This document shows positions 47,701 to 56,377 of a stretch of 64,000 nucleotides of DNA, one piece after another (the stretch's first letter is position 1; each line of letters starts with the position of its first letter). The translations under genes and the position numbers were made by a program. Source of the stretch: Brevibacterium daeguense (GTDB lineage Bacteria > Actinomycetota > Actinomycetes > Actinomycetales > Brevibacteriaceae). The notes beneath the pieces were generated by a model that made no database searches, was not told the DNA's origin, and worked only from the letters and a program-made list of their open reading frames with translations. The DNA is taken from NCBI RefSeq assembly GCF_021729135.1, contig NZ_JAJTWW010000015.1:124001-188000 (forward strand). The letters run 5' to 3'.

Positions 47701-47791
47701 TCCCTGGGGTGCGCTTGACCGTCTGGGACACCTGCATGAGGCTCACGGAGTCGAAGTAGACCCCGGTGCGGACGTCGACGAAATCAGGCAT
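44714..47791 (-). CDS. fdrA: FdrA - DUF1116 fusion, putative carbamoyltransferase
   Basis: A 1025-residue fusion. Residues 1-510 are FdrA (succinyl-CoA-synthetase-like fold): MGPDCGTAVVSGAALGFAN, VVAASGTGAQQVMCLLEAAG and HVLGTGGRDLS are plain. A Pro/Ala/Gly-rich linker (about 515-560) leads to a complete DUF1116 (YlbE/YahG) domain: ASECLGLRPGEFLHAGPPLE, RAYISQMVQMGDEGHNRN, INTGMAGRVAGVGQVGAG. In E. coli FdrA, YlbE and YlbF are separate allantoin-cluster proteins associated with oxamate carbamoyltransferase. ATG at 47791 has GAGGA; it overlaps the DUF2877 gene by 8 nt. The likely job is transfer of a carbamoyl group from a ureido acid to phosphate. Confidence 0.88.
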   Translation of the reverse strand: MPDFVDVRTGVYFDSVSLMQVSQTVKRTPGISDALIGMGTPLNLELMVSTGFAVPDEAGPNDLVVALRGEDDAALDAGRSGLDAALAELRSAASRSADLTGDSPALTIGSAAQRTDANLAVISVPGEYAAVDSLDAIRANCSVMLFSDNVDVAAEVALKDAAAAADVLVMGPDCGTAVVSGAALGFANRVRAGRFGVVAASGTGAQQVMCLLEAAGEGVSHVLGTGGRDLSAEVGGRSAAQALRALAADESTERVIVVSKPADPGVLAELERLAADLGVPVTWAALGPGLPDLTCAVEQALRLADAPVPEWPSKLAEAGAPAAGPLRGLFCGGTLADEAMVIAAEALGPIPSNIPLAGAPRISGQETVDGHAVLDFGADEMTQGRAHPMIDPSLRLERIRAESRTAGVLLLDLVLGYGSHPDPAPELAAAIRDARAQAAAAGRELPVVVSVIGAAGDPQGMEHTVSALHRAGASVFSSNARAVRHALELLAHRAPADIPQAGAAGASAGSVGSPPGASEGAPGGSATATPLETFVTPRPEPTGAAPLRGLLADEPVVVSAGVSLFAEALAEQAVAVTEVPWQPPAGDVEALVRVLADPRREQANAIALERMLAAGADLVALRPASECLGLRPGEFLHAGPPLEWARASGPMRGALAGAAVFEGLADSLPEAEEKLAAGDFTFEPCHSRDAVGPMAGVVSPSMWMFELRDPAHDTTAYCSLNEGLGKVLRYGANNDEVLTRLRWMRDVLGPVLAEAVAAHGPIDIRAYISQMVQMGDEGHNRNRSATLMFLRDVVPHIARSGRDPDDIAEVCRFIGANDHFALNLVMPACKLATLAARGVPGSTLVTTMARNGTDFGIQVSGTGDTWYTGPAQVAEGLFLGSFGPDDANPDIGDSAITETAGVGGFAMATAPAIVRLVGGGVPFALRTTRRMYEITLGEHPAHQIPILEFRGVPTGIDVTKVLRTGVLPQINTGMAGRVAGVGQVGAGLVNPPEECFTEAIRSLADAVEAPSFRTSEAPSAAEPVG

Positions 47792-48710
47792 GGAGAGTCC
47801 TCTCACGGTGATGGGCTGAGCGGATGGGAGCGGAGGCGGTAGAGGGCCGGCCGCGGTCGGCGGTCAGCACGGCGAGCAGCCCGGTCGCGAGGTCGTGGCC
47901 TGAGGAATGCCCGATCCGATCGAGCAGCTTGAGGCTGTGGGCGACGGGGCTGCCGGAGGTGGTGCTGCCGGGAACGGCGCCGCCGGACCGCAGCCCGTCG
48001 AGCAGCGCCCGCACCTCGGGGAGGCACCAGCCGTCGCCGGCGGCCCGCAGCAGTGACGCCGACAGGCTGGTCGTCGCGCGCAGATGAGCGGCGACGGCCT
48101 CCGCGAGGGTCGCCGACGCGCGGATCCGGCCCGCCGCGCGCAGGCCGAGGAGCACGCCGGCCAGTACATCATCACCCGACGGAGTGAGCCCCGGCCCGCG
48201 GCCGACGAGCGCGCGCGTGCTCGCAGCGAGCCCGTCGGTCGATCCGGGGGTGTCGAGAGCGGCCAGGACGTCCGCGGCAGCGTCTGCCAGGCCGGGCAGC
48301 CCGGGCCGCAGCTCGGCGCGGAGGGCTCGTACGGCCTCACCGTCGATCCCCACCGCCGCGCCCACCCTGATCGAGGCGGGCCGGAAGGTGCGTCTCACCT
48401 CCAGCCGCGCGGAGGGCAGCTCGATCCGGCCGGCGCTGACCGTGACCGCGTCCCCCGGGATCAGGCCCGTCGACACCGGCCGTCCCGTGCCGATCCCGAC
48501 CGAGGGCACCACCACGGAATTCGGCAGCCGCAGCGCATCAGCGTCGAGGACGCACAGGACCTCCGACCACTCGCCGGCGTGCAGGTAGACGGCCCGCGGC
48601 AGCGCCGCCAGCACCGTCGCCTCGCCGGACCGGTGGAGCCAGTCGGGTGCGAGCACCGACGCCGCCGCAGGGCGCAGGGGCGGCGGTGACAGCACAGCGA
48701 TGTGGTCCAT
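47784..48710 (-). CDS. DUF2877 family protein (YlbF/AllH-like)
   Basis: Third component of the FdrA/YlbE/YlbF set. The family signature GRGPGLTPSGDDVLAGVLLGL (here around residue 168) and a later LSASLLRAAGDGWCLPEV with the GHSSGHDLATGLLAVL motif are present; 308 aa. Translated upstream of, and overlapping, fdrA. ATG at 48710 lies 36 nt from the divergent pucR start, so the two share a compact promoter region and are probably both under PucR. Confidence 0.87.
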   Translation of the reverse strand: MDHIAVLSPPPLRPAAASVLAPDWLHRSGEATVLAALPRAVYLHAGEWSEVLCVLDADALRLPNSVVVPSVGIGTGRPVSTGLIPGDAVTVSAGRIELPSARLEVRRTFRPASIRVGAAVGIDGEAVRALRAELRPGLPGLADAAADVLAALDTPGSTDGLAASTRALVGRGPGLTPSGDDVLAGVLLGLRAAGRIRASATLAEAVAAHLRATTSLSASLLRAAGDGWCLPEVRALLDGLRSGGAVPGSTTSGSPVAHSLKLLDRIGHSSGHDLATGLLAVLTADRGRPSTASAPIRSAHHRERTLHA

Positions 48711-48746
48711 TTCACAATGCTAGGCAGGGGCTATAGGGTGCTGGAC

Positions 48747-50471
48747 ATGGTCAGAGTTGCCGATAACGAGCAGTATGACCGGCAGGATCTGCCGAGCACC
48801 GGCGCTCGGCCCGCGCTCGGAGACGCGATCTCGATGTCCGAGGTGCTGCGGGTGCCCAGCCTGCTCGGCGCCGAGGTGCTGGCGGGCTCCTCGGGGATGG
48901 GCCGCTCGGTGCTGCTCGTCAACGTCATGGAAGTGCCTGACATCCTCCCCTGGGTGCGCCCGCAGGAGATGCTGCTGACGACCGGCTACCCGCTGCCGCA
49001 GGAGGAGGCCGGCCTGGTCGGGCTGATCCACGACCTCGCCGACCGGGAGCTCGCCGGGATCGCGATCAAGTCCGGCCGCTACCTCGACTCCGTCCCGCAC
49101 GCCGTCCGGCAGGCCGCCGATCAGCGCGGCTTCCCCGTCATCGAGCTGCCGGCCACCGCTGCCTTCGACCGGATCATCAACGATGTCGTCGCCCGCATCC
49201 TCAATCGGCGGGCCGATGTCCTCAAGCGCGCCGAGCACGTCCTCGGCGAACTGGTCTCCGGAGTGGTCACCGGCGGTGACCTCACACAGATCTGCCGCGG
49301 CCTGCTCAGCCGGATCGGCGATGCCGCGCTGGTCACCACGGCCGACGGGCGGGTGCTCGCCGAGTGCGGTGCAGGTCGATTCGCCGAGGAGCTCGACGTG
49401 CTGCGGGAGCTCGACTGCTTCGACCGCTCCGGCCGGTTCCTCGTCGAGGCCGAGCCCACCCACATCTCGCGGCACGGCGGTGACGGCATGCACTGGCTCA
49501 GCGTCGGCGTGCACGGCGGCACCCGCGACATCGGCAGGCTGGTCCTGTTCGGCCGACAGCCGATGGGCGCGGAGGACGCCCACCTCGCCGAGCAGGCCGC
49601 AGCGGCCGCCGCCCTCGTCATCACCAAGCAGCAGGCTGTGCAGGCCGTCGAGAGCAAGTACCAGGCCGACTTCCTCCACGACATCCTCCGCGGCCGGGCA
49701 GGCACCCGACGGGACATCCTCTCGCACGCGCAGAGCCTGGGCTGGGACCTGGACCGGCCGCTGCTCGTCGTCGTCGCCGAGGCGAATCACGGAGCAGGGC
49801 CCGGCGAGGACGAGATCCCGGGGGAGGAGGTGCGGTCCCTGCAGGAGCGCTTCGCCACCGCCTGGACGAACACCGTCCGCCGTCACGACCCGCAGGCCGC
49901 TGTCGTGTGGTCCAGCGACGAGGTGATCGCCGTCTTCGGGATCGACCCGCAGGCCCGCCAGGACGAGGCACTCGCCCTCGTCGAGGGGTTCGCCCGGGCG
50001 GTGCGCGGACTCGGCGGCGGGGGGCGGCGGACGTTCTCCACGGGGATCAGCCGCACCCTCGATGACGTGCTCCGCCTGCCCGAGGCGTACGAGGAGGCGC
50101 GCAAGGCCGTCGAGGTCGGACGGCGGATGGACGGGAACCAGTCGGTGCGGCACTTCGACTCGCTCGGCGTGTTCCGGCTGCTGTCGCTGATCCCCGACAC
50201 CCAGGAGCTCTATGCCTTCGCGGTGGAGACGCTCGGTGTGCTGGCAACAGATGACAAACCGGAGTACGCGGACCTGCGGCGGACGCTGGCGGTGCTGCTC
50301 GAGCACAACCTCAATGTGGCGGAAACCGCCCGTGCCCTGCACTTCCACTACAACTCGCTGCGCTACCGGATCTCCAAGCTCGAGCGGATGCTCGGTCCCT
50401 TCACTCGGGACGCGCAGCGCCGCTTCGCGATCACCCTGGCACTCCACGCACTCCAGCTGACGGACCGATGA
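48747..50471 (+). CDS. pucR: PucR family transcriptional regulator
   Basis: Ligand-responsive activator typical of purine, allantoin and ureide catabolic loci. Domains: N-terminal PucR_N (residues about 20-150, VLLVNVMEVPDILPWVRPQE), a middle GGDEF-like CdaR segment and a C-terminal PucR helix-turn-helix (LLEHNLNVAETARALHFHYN, SLRYRISKLERMLG). ATG at 48747 follows TATAGG (48732-48737) by 9 nt, so the mRNA is nearly leaderless. 574 aa. Position between the divergent carbamoyltransferase genes and the permease-hydroxylase-barbiturase operon makes it the likely regulator of both. Confidence 0.93.
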   Translation: MVRVADNEQYDRQDLPSTGARPALGDAISMSEVLRVPSLLGAEVLAGSSGMGRSVLLVNVMEVPDILPWVRPQEMLLTTGYPLPQEEAGLVGLIHDLADRELAGIAIKSGRYLDSVPHAVRQAADQRGFPVIELPATAAFDRIINDVVARILNRRADVLKRAEHVLGELVSGVVTGGDLTQICRGLLSRIGDAALVTTADGRVLAECGAGRFAEELDVLRELDCFDRSGRFLVEAEPTHISRHGGDGMHWLSVGVHGGTRDIGRLVLFGRQPMGAEDAHLAEQAAAAAALVITKQQAVQAVESKYQADFLHDILRGRAGTRRDILSHAQSLGWDLDRPLLVVVAEANHGAGPGEDEIPGEEVRSLQERFATAWTNTVRRHDPQAAVVWSSDEVIAVFGIDPQARQDEALALVEGFARAVRGLGGGGRRTFSTGISRTLDDVLRLPEAYEEARKAVEVGRRMDGNQSVRHFDSLGVFRLLSLIPDTQELYAFAVETLGVLATDDKPEYADLRRTLAVLLEHNLNVAETARALHFHYNSLRYRISKLERMLGPFTRDAQRRFAITLALHALQLTDR

Positions 50472-50580
50472 GGAGCGTGACGACCGATGAGGCGCTCCGG
50501 GATGCTGGATCCCCGGCCGACCGAACGGCCCCTGTGGACATCTGCCATCACCCTGCCCGCCTTCTCGGCACACAATGACG

Positions 50581-50613
50581 TGACGACGGCAACAGGGGTG
50601 TCCATATAGTGGA
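50581..50613 (+). promoter_or_regulatory. candidate promoter and dyad upstream of the NCS2 permease
   Basis: TATAGT (50605-50610) with a possible TGACGA -35 (50581-50586, 18-nt spacer). The -10 sits in a small dyad TCCA-TATAG-TGGA (50601-50613). CCATATA also occurs upstream of hyuA. About 75 nt to the start codon. Confidence 0.4.
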
Positions 50614-50686
50614 TGAACGCGCTCTGTGGCAATGGCGCCGCAGAGACCCATGACGACTCAGCGATGCGTCGAACAAGGAGTGCGAA

Positions 50687-52303
50687 ATGGCCTTCGGATG
50701 GAAACTGTACGGAGACGGCAAGCACATTGCGCCCGGCGCTGCCGTCGCCCCCGATGAGCGGCTGACCTGGCCGCGCACGATCGGCCTGGGCGCCCAGCAC
50801 GTCGTGGCGATGTTCGGCGCCACCTTCGTGTTCCCCATCGTCATGGGGCTCAACCCGCAGCTGGCCGTGATGATGAGCGGCATCGCCACCATCATCTTCC
50901 TGCTCATCGTCAACGGGAAGGTGCCCAGCTACCTCGGCACCTCGGCGGCGTTCGTCGGCGGTGTGGCGGCGGTGACGGCCCAGGGCGGCAGCCCGCAGCA
51001 GGTGACCGGCGCGATCCTCGTCGCCGGCATCGTGCTGGCGCTGGTCGGCGTGTTCATCCACTTCATGGGCGCCGGCATGCTCACGAGGGTGATGCCGCCG
51101 GTGGTCACCGGCGCGGTCGTCATGCTCATCGGCTTCAACCTGGCCCCGGTCGTGGCCAACGTCTACTGGCCGCAGGACCAGTGGGTCGCCCTCATCGTCA
51201 TGGTGGTCGTCATCATCATCTCGGTGGCGCTCAAGGGCTTCCTCGGCCGGATCGCGATCCTCCTGGGCCTGATCTTCGGCTACGCCCTGTCCTGGGTCTT
51301 CGACATGGTCTTCGGGCAGATCACCTCCTACAACGCGACCATCGACGGCATCGACACGCACTTCCGGGTCAACTGGTCCGGCGTGGTCGAGGCGCCCTGG
51401 ATCGGATTCCCGCCGGCCACCGATGCCGCCGCCGGGGTCGTCGGCGTGCATCTGCCGGAGTTCAACGCCGCCTTCATCATCGTGATGCTGCCGGCCGTGA
51501 TCGCCCTGATCGCTGAGAACGTCGGCCATGTCAAGGCGGTGTCGGAGATGACCAAGACCGACCTCGACCCCTACATGGGTCGTGCCGTCGCCGCCGACGG
51601 TGTCGCAACCGTCATCGCCACCTCGGTCGGAGGTTCCCCGACCACCACCTACGCGGAGAACATCGGCGTCATGGCCAGCACCCGCGTGTACTCGACGGCC
51701 GCGTACTACGTCGCCGGCGTGGTCGCGATCCTGTTCGGCCTCTCGCCCAAGTTCGGTGCGCTGATCTCCGCGACTCCCGGCGGCGTGCTCGCCGGCATCA
51801 CGGTCATCCTCTACGGCATGATCGGCCTGCTCGGTGCCAAGATCTGGATCGAGAACCGGGTCGACTTCTCCAAGCCGGTCAACCTCGTGCCGGTGGCGGC
51901 GGGCATCATCATCGCGATCGGCGACGTCAGCCTGCAGATCACGGAGACCTTCACGCTGGCCGGCATCGCCTTCGGCACCATCGTCGTCCTGGTGATGTAC
52001 CACATCGTGCGCGCCTTCGTCCCCGCCGCACAGCGCGACGACCACGTCGACGACGCCGGCGGCACCACGATCGCGGTCGGCCGGGAGGGGCTGTACAACC
52101 TCGACGAGCTGCGGCTGCGGGAGAACTACGGACTCCACGGCCACCGGGTGGTGGGCCGGACCGAGAACGGCGAGCTCATCGTCGAGGAGCAGCCCCGACA
52201 CCGGGACCGTGCCGACACCGACGACGGCGGCCGCAGCGCCCACGGGGTCACCGCCTCGCTGGTCGATGACTCGACCAGTCCGCCCGGATCGGCCAAGCAC
52301 TGA
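50687..52303 (+). CDS. uraA: NCS2 nucleobase permease, uracil type
   Basis: Fourteen-helix nucleobase:H+ symporter. The segment IALIAENVGHVKAVSEMTK and GGSPTTTYAENIGVMASTRVYS closely follow UraA/RutG uracil permeases rather than xanthine/urate permeases, which have a QNNGVI-type motif. ATG has AAGGAG upstream. The C-terminal 80 residues are hydrophilic and unusually long. It heads the rightward run permease-coxM-coxS-coxL-coxG-barbiturase, pointing to a pyrimidine or barbiturate as substrate. Confidence 0.92.
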   Translation: MAFGWKLYGDGKHIAPGAAVAPDERLTWPRTIGLGAQHVVAMFGATFVFPIVMGLNPQLAVMMSGIATIIFLLIVNGKVPSYLGTSAAFVGGVAAVTAQGGSPQQVTGAILVAGIVLALVGVFIHFMGAGMLTRVMPPVVTGAVVMLIGFNLAPVVANVYWPQDQWVALIVMVVVIIISVALKGFLGRIAILLGLIFGYALSWVFDMVFGQITSYNATIDGIDTHFRVNWSGVVEAPWIGFPPATDAAAGVVGVHLPEFNAAFIIVMLPAVIALIAENVGHVKAVSEMTKTDLDPYMGRAVAADGVATVIATSVGGSPTTTYAENIGVMASTRVYSTAAYYVAGVVAILFGLSPKFGALISATPGGVLAGITVILYGMIGLLGAKIWIENRVDFSKPVNLVPVAAGIIIAIGDVSLQITETFTLAGIAFGTIVVLVMYHIVRAFVPAAQRDDHVDDAGGTTIAVGREGLYNLDELRLRENYGLHGHRVVGRTENGELIVEEQPRHRDRADTDDGGRSAHGVTASLVDDSTSPPGSAKH

Positions 52304-52425
52304 CCGCCTCGGCACCGACCGGATGACCGCATGACCCGCCCCGGAACCGACCTCACCGGCACCGACCGGATGACCAGCCGACCCGAGCCGACCCCGCCCG
52401 ATCCGATCCGAGCGACAGGAGCCCG

Positions 52426-53307
52426 ATGAAACCGGCGCCGCTGACCTGCCACAGCCCGACCACCCTCGACGAGGCCGTGCGCCTGCTGCACGACCTCGGC
52501 CCCGAGGCGAAGGTGATCGCCGGTGGGCAGAGCCTCGTCCCCGTGCTCAACATGCGGCTGGCCACCCCGGCCCACCTCGTCGACATCACCGGCCTGCCGG
52601 GACTCGACGAGATCCGGGTGTCCGCCGAGGCGGTCGAGGTGGGCGCGCTCGTCACCCACCGGCGCCTGGAGCAGGACGACGCGGCGCATGCGGCGCTGCC
52701 GCTGCTGAGGCAGGCGCTGGTCAACGTGGCACATCCGGCCATCCGCAACCGCGGCACCACCGTCGGCTCGCTCGCCCACGCCGACCCGAACGGGGAGATG
52801 CCGATGATCCTGGCGCTGACCGGCGGATCGGTGACGGCCGCCTCGGTCCGCGGGGAGCGCACGATCACCGCGAGCGAGCTGTTCGTCGGACCGATGGAGA
52901 CCGTCCTCGAACCCGACGAGATCCTCGTGTCCGCCCGATTCGGCCGGTTCGCGGAAGGCACCCGCACAGCGTTCACCGAGCTCACCCGGCGCTCGGGCGA
53001 CTACGCGCTGGCAGGTGCAGCGCTGGCCCTGCAGGTCAGCGACGGGCAGCTGCGCACGGCGCGGATGGGCTTCGTGTCCGTCACCGAGCTGCCCGACGCC
53101 CTCGACCTCACCGAGCTGGTCGCGGGCCGGCCCGCGAGCACCTCGGCAGACATCGCCGAGGCGGTGGTCGAGCGCGTGACCGAGCACATCGCACCCGAAT
53201 CCGACATCCATGCCACCGCCGACTACCGCCGGCACCTGACGGGTGTGCTCGCCCGCCGGCTGCTCACCGAGCTCACGGCCGACATCCCCGCGAGAGGAGC
53301 AGCGTGA
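52426..53307 (+). CDS. coxM: molybdenum hydroxylase FAD subunit
   Basis: FAD-binding medium subunit of a xanthine-oxidase-family hydroxylase. FAD motifs AGGQSLVPVLNMRLATP (about residue 32) and NRGTTVGSLAHADPNGEMP (about 105-123) are intact; C-terminal CO_deh_flav_C domain follows. 293 aa. Starts 122 nt after the permease; GACAGGAG is upstream. Its stop overlaps the small subunit start (GTGA), indicating equimolar translation. Confidence 0.95.
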   Translation: MKPAPLTCHSPTTLDEAVRLLHDLGPEAKVIAGGQSLVPVLNMRLATPAHLVDITGLPGLDEIRVSAEAVEVGALVTHRRLEQDDAAHAALPLLRQALVNVAHPAIRNRGTTVGSLAHADPNGEMPMILALTGGSVTAASVRGERTITASELFVGPMETVLEPDEILVSARFGRFAEGTRTAFTELTRRSGDYALAGAALALQVSDGQLRTARMGFVSVTELPDALDLTELVAGRPASTSADIAEAVVERVTEHIAPESDIHATADYRRHLTGVLARRLLTELTADIPARGAA

Positions 53308-53897
53308 CCACCGACAACGCCCCCGGAACCTATGACCTCGAGGCCGGCCGGGAGCGCACCCAGCCGGTCGCGCTCACCGTCAACGGCGTCGAGCACCGGC
53401 TCGACATCCCGGGCCGCCGACTGCTGTCGGACGCGCTCCGCCACGACCTCGGGCTGACCGGCACCCACGTCGGCTGCGAGCACGGGGTGTGCGGCGCCTG
53501 CACCGTGCTGCTCGACGGGCAGCCGGTGCGCTCGTGCCTGATCTTCGCGGCCACTGTGCAGGGTCGCGAGATCACCACGGTCGAGGGGATCGGCGACGAC
53601 CCGGAGCATCCGTCCCCGGTGCAGCAGGCGTTCATCGACAGCCACGCGCTGCAGTGCGGCTTCTGCACGCCGGGGTTCATCACCACGATCGAGGCGTTCC
53701 TCGCAGAGAACCCCGACCCCAGCCGCGAGGAGGCCCGGGAGGCCATCTCCGGGAATCTGTGCCGCTGCACCGGCTACCAGAACATCGTCACCGCGGTGTG
53801 CCGGGCCGCCGAGCTCAAGCGCGCGGCCGGCCGCGCCACCGCCGGCTGTGCGGGATGCCCCGGCAGCGGGACCGCCGCGGGGGAGGAGCAGCCATGA
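53304..53897 (+). CDS. coxS: molybdenum hydroxylase 2Fe-2S subunit
   Basis: Small subunit with two [2Fe-2S] clusters that pass electrons from Mo to FAD. The N-terminal plant-type ferredoxin motif CEHGVCGACTVLLDG with a further Cys (RSC), and the C-terminal QCGFCTPGF plus NLCRCTGYQN, supply all eight cysteines. 197 aa, about 30 longer than usual, with a tail containing GCAGCPGSG, two more cysteines. GTG start; the stop overlaps the large subunit ATG. Confidence 0.95.
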   Translation: MTTDNAPGTYDLEAGRERTQPVALTVNGVEHRLDIPGRRLLSDALRHDLGLTGTHVGCEHGVCGACTVLLDGQPVRSCLIFAATVQGREITTVEGIGDDPEHPSPVQQAFIDSHALQCGFCTPGFITTIEAFLAENPDPSREEAREAISGNLCRCTGYQNIVTAVCRAAELKRAAGRATAGCAGCPGSGTAAGEEQP

Positions 53898-56290
53898 CCA
53901 CCCGCATGTTCGGCCAGCGCATCAAGCGCCGCGAGGATCCGCGGCTGGTCACCGGCAACGGCCGCTACGTCGACGACCTCGGCACCGGCGCACTCGAAGC
54001 GGCGTTCGTCCGCAGTCCGCACGCGCACGCCCGGATCCTCGACATCGACGTCTCCGGCGCCCTCGACGTGCCCGGCGTGGTGGCGGTGTGGACGTACGAG
54101 GATCTCGTCGGGAAGCTCGCCGAGCCGCTGCCGATGCTGCTGCCGCACCCCGCGATCGAGGCGCCCGTCACGGGGCACGTGCTGGCCAAGGACGAGGTCA
54201 ACCACGTCGGCGAGGCGATCGTCATGGTGATCGCCGACGATCGCTATCTCGCCGAGGACGCGGCCTCCCGCATCGAGGTCGAGTACGAATTCCGCGACGC
54301 GGTCGTCGGCATCGAAGCCGCCCGCGACGGTGCCGCCCTGGTGCACGAGGAGGCGCCGGGCAATATCGCCGCCCACCTGGTGCAGGAGGTCGGTGATGCG
54401 CCCGGTCGGATCGCCTCGGCGGCCCACGTGCTCGAACTCGACCTCGACATCGAACGCAGCGCCAGCATGCCCATGGAGGGCAAGGGCGTGCTGGCCCGCT
54501 GGAACCGGGAGGACGGCTCCCTGCGGGTCCACTCGTCGACCCAGACCTCCACCGGCGTGCGCGCCGCGCTCGCAGCCCGGCTGGATCTGCCGCTGAACAA
54601 GGTCGACGTCATCACCCCCGACGTCGGCGGCGGCTTCGGCGTCAAGATCAACCATCCCTGGCCGGAGGAGCTGGCCCTCGGCGCCGCGGCGAAGGTGCTC
54701 GAGCGGGAGGTCAAGTGGACCGAGGACCGGCGCGAGCACTTCATCTCCTCGGCGCACGAGCGCCAGCAGCTGCAGCGGGTCCGGGTCGGATTCGACGACG
54801 ACGGCCGGATCGCGGGCCTGGACGTGCAGTTCTGGCACGACAACGGCGCCTACCTGCCCTACGGGGTGATCGTCCCGCTCAACACCTCGACGCACATCCT
54901 CGGTCCCTACGACCTGCCCGACTACCGCGTCGAGTACTACTCCCTCTACACCAACACCGTCATCGTCACCCCCTACCGAGGCGCCGGTCGGCCCCAGGCC
55001 GCCTACCTGATGGAGCGGACGATGGATGCCGTCGCCGACTACCTGGGCCGGGACCGCACGGAGGTGCGCCGGCGCAACTTCGTCCGCGAGTTCCCGCACC
55101 CCATCGGCCTGACCATGCAGGACGGCCGCGAGGGCATCTACGACTCCGGCGACTACGACACCTCGCTCGACAAGCTCAAGGCCCTCGTCGGCTGGGACGA
55201 CTTCGCCGACTACCGCCGCGAGGCCGAGGCCGCGGGCCGCCGGGTGGGCCTGGGGATCGGCTGCTACGTGGAATCGACCGGCGCCGGCCCCTACGAGGGC
55301 GGCCACATCGAGATCGAGACCACCGGTAGGGTCAACGTCGCCACCGGCCTGACCAGCCAGGGGCAGGCCCATCAGACGGTGCTCGCCCAGATCGTCGCCG
55401 ACGAGCTCGGCGTGCCGATCGAGATGGTCAGCGTCACCACCGGAGACACCCGCAAGATGGGGTATTCGGTGGGCACCTGGGGTTCTCGCGGCGCCGTGAT
55501 GAGCGGCAACGCGGTCCACCTGACGGCCAAGAAGGTCAAGCAGAAGGCGCTCGCGGTGGCCGGCCGCTCCCTGGAGGTCGACCCGGCCGACCTGGAGATC
55601 GTCGACGGGATCGTGCGGGTCAAGGGCGATCCGAAGGCGCAGATGCCGCTGGCGATGGTGTCCGTGCTGTCCAACCCGCTGCGCTACGCCTTCGACGACA
55701 CCGCCCGCGCGGCCACCCAGTTCGCCGGCAAGCAGGACGAGACGAAGCCGCCGATCGCCGAATCCGACAAGCCCGGGCTGGAGGACTCCGACTTCTACTC
55801 CCCGGTGCGCTCGACCTTCGCCTCCGGCATGCACGCCGCGATCGTGGAGACTGACCCGGAGACCGCTGACATCAGGATCCTGCGCTACTGCGTGGTCCAC
55901 GACTGCGGGCCGATGATCAACCCGATGGTCGTCGAGGGGCAGGTGCACGGGGGAGTGGCCCAGGGGGTGGGCGGCGCGCTCTACGAGAAGATGGCGTACG
56001 ACTCCTCCGGGCAGCTGCTCAACGCCTCCTTCATGGACTTCCTCATGCCGTTCGCCGCCGAAGTCCCCGAGATCGAGACCGACCACCTGGAGACCCCCAG
56101 CCCGCTCAACCCGCTGGGCATCAAGGGCGCCGGCGAGGCCGGGACGATCCCTGTCAGCGCGGTCATCGCCTCCGCGGTCGAGGACGCCGAGGGCTTCCCC
56201 ATCACCCGGATGCCGATCTCGCCGCCCGAGCTGTGGGAGCTGCGCCGCCGGCACGATGCCGGCGAGTGGCCCTCGCTGCGCCGGGGCTGA
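53894..56290 (+). CDS. coxL: molybdenum hydroxylase large subunit, form II (not CO dehydrogenase)
   Basis: Molybdopterin-binding catalytic subunit, 798 aa. N-terminal KRREDPRLVTGNGRYVDDL, GGGFGVKINHPWPEE, active-site loop PYRGAGRPQAAYLMERTMD and the C-terminal KGAGEAGTIP with the base-catalyst Glu are present. The loop has AYRGAGR-type residues (form II); the CO dehydrogenase signature VAYRCSFR with S-selanyl-Cys is absent. So it hydroxylates an organic heterocycle or aldehyde rather than oxidising CO. With a uracil-type permease and a barbiturase, uracil/thymine dehydrogenase is the best guess. ATG overlaps coxS. Confidence 0.93.
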   Translation: MTTRMFGQRIKRREDPRLVTGNGRYVDDLGTGALEAAFVRSPHAHARILDIDVSGALDVPGVVAVWTYEDLVGKLAEPLPMLLPHPAIEAPVTGHVLAKDEVNHVGEAIVMVIADDRYLAEDAASRIEVEYEFRDAVVGIEAARDGAALVHEEAPGNIAAHLVQEVGDAPGRIASAAHVLELDLDIERSASMPMEGKGVLARWNREDGSLRVHSSTQTSTGVRAALAARLDLPLNKVDVITPDVGGGFGVKINHPWPEELALGAAAKVLEREVKWTEDRREHFISSAHERQQLQRVRVGFDDDGRIAGLDVQFWHDNGAYLPYGVIVPLNTSTHILGPYDLPDYRVEYYSLYTNTVIVTPYRGAGRPQAAYLMERTMDAVADYLGRDRTEVRRRNFVREFPHPIGLTMQDGREGIYDSGDYDTSLDKLKALVGWDDFADYRREAEAAGRRVGLGIGCYVESTGAGPYEGGHIEIETTGRVNVATGLTSQGQAHQTVLAQIVADELGVPIEMVSVTTGDTRKMGYSVGTWGSRGAVMSGNAVHLTAKKVKQKALAVAGRSLEVDPADLEIVDGIVRVKGDPKAQMPLAMVSVLSNPLRYAFDDTARAATQFAGKQDETKPPIAESDKPGLEDSDFYSPVRSTFASGMHAAIVETDPETADIRILRYCVVHDCGPMINPMVVEGQVHGGVAQGVGGALYEKMAYDSSGQLLNASFMDFLMPFAAEVPEIETDHLETPSPLNPLGIKGAGEAGTIPVSAVIASAVEDAEGFPITRMPISPPELWELRRRHDAGEWPSLRRG

Positions 56291-56377
56291 GCACCGCAGC
56301 CCCTGACCCGCGCAGCCCCCGACCCGAGCAGACCCGATCCTGACCTCCGCACCTTCCGACCCACCGAAAGGGAGAAC

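Noticed and set aside
53304..56290. Carbon monoxide dehydrogenase
   Set aside because: The large-subunit active-site loop is PYRGAGR (form II), not the Cys-containing CO-type loop.
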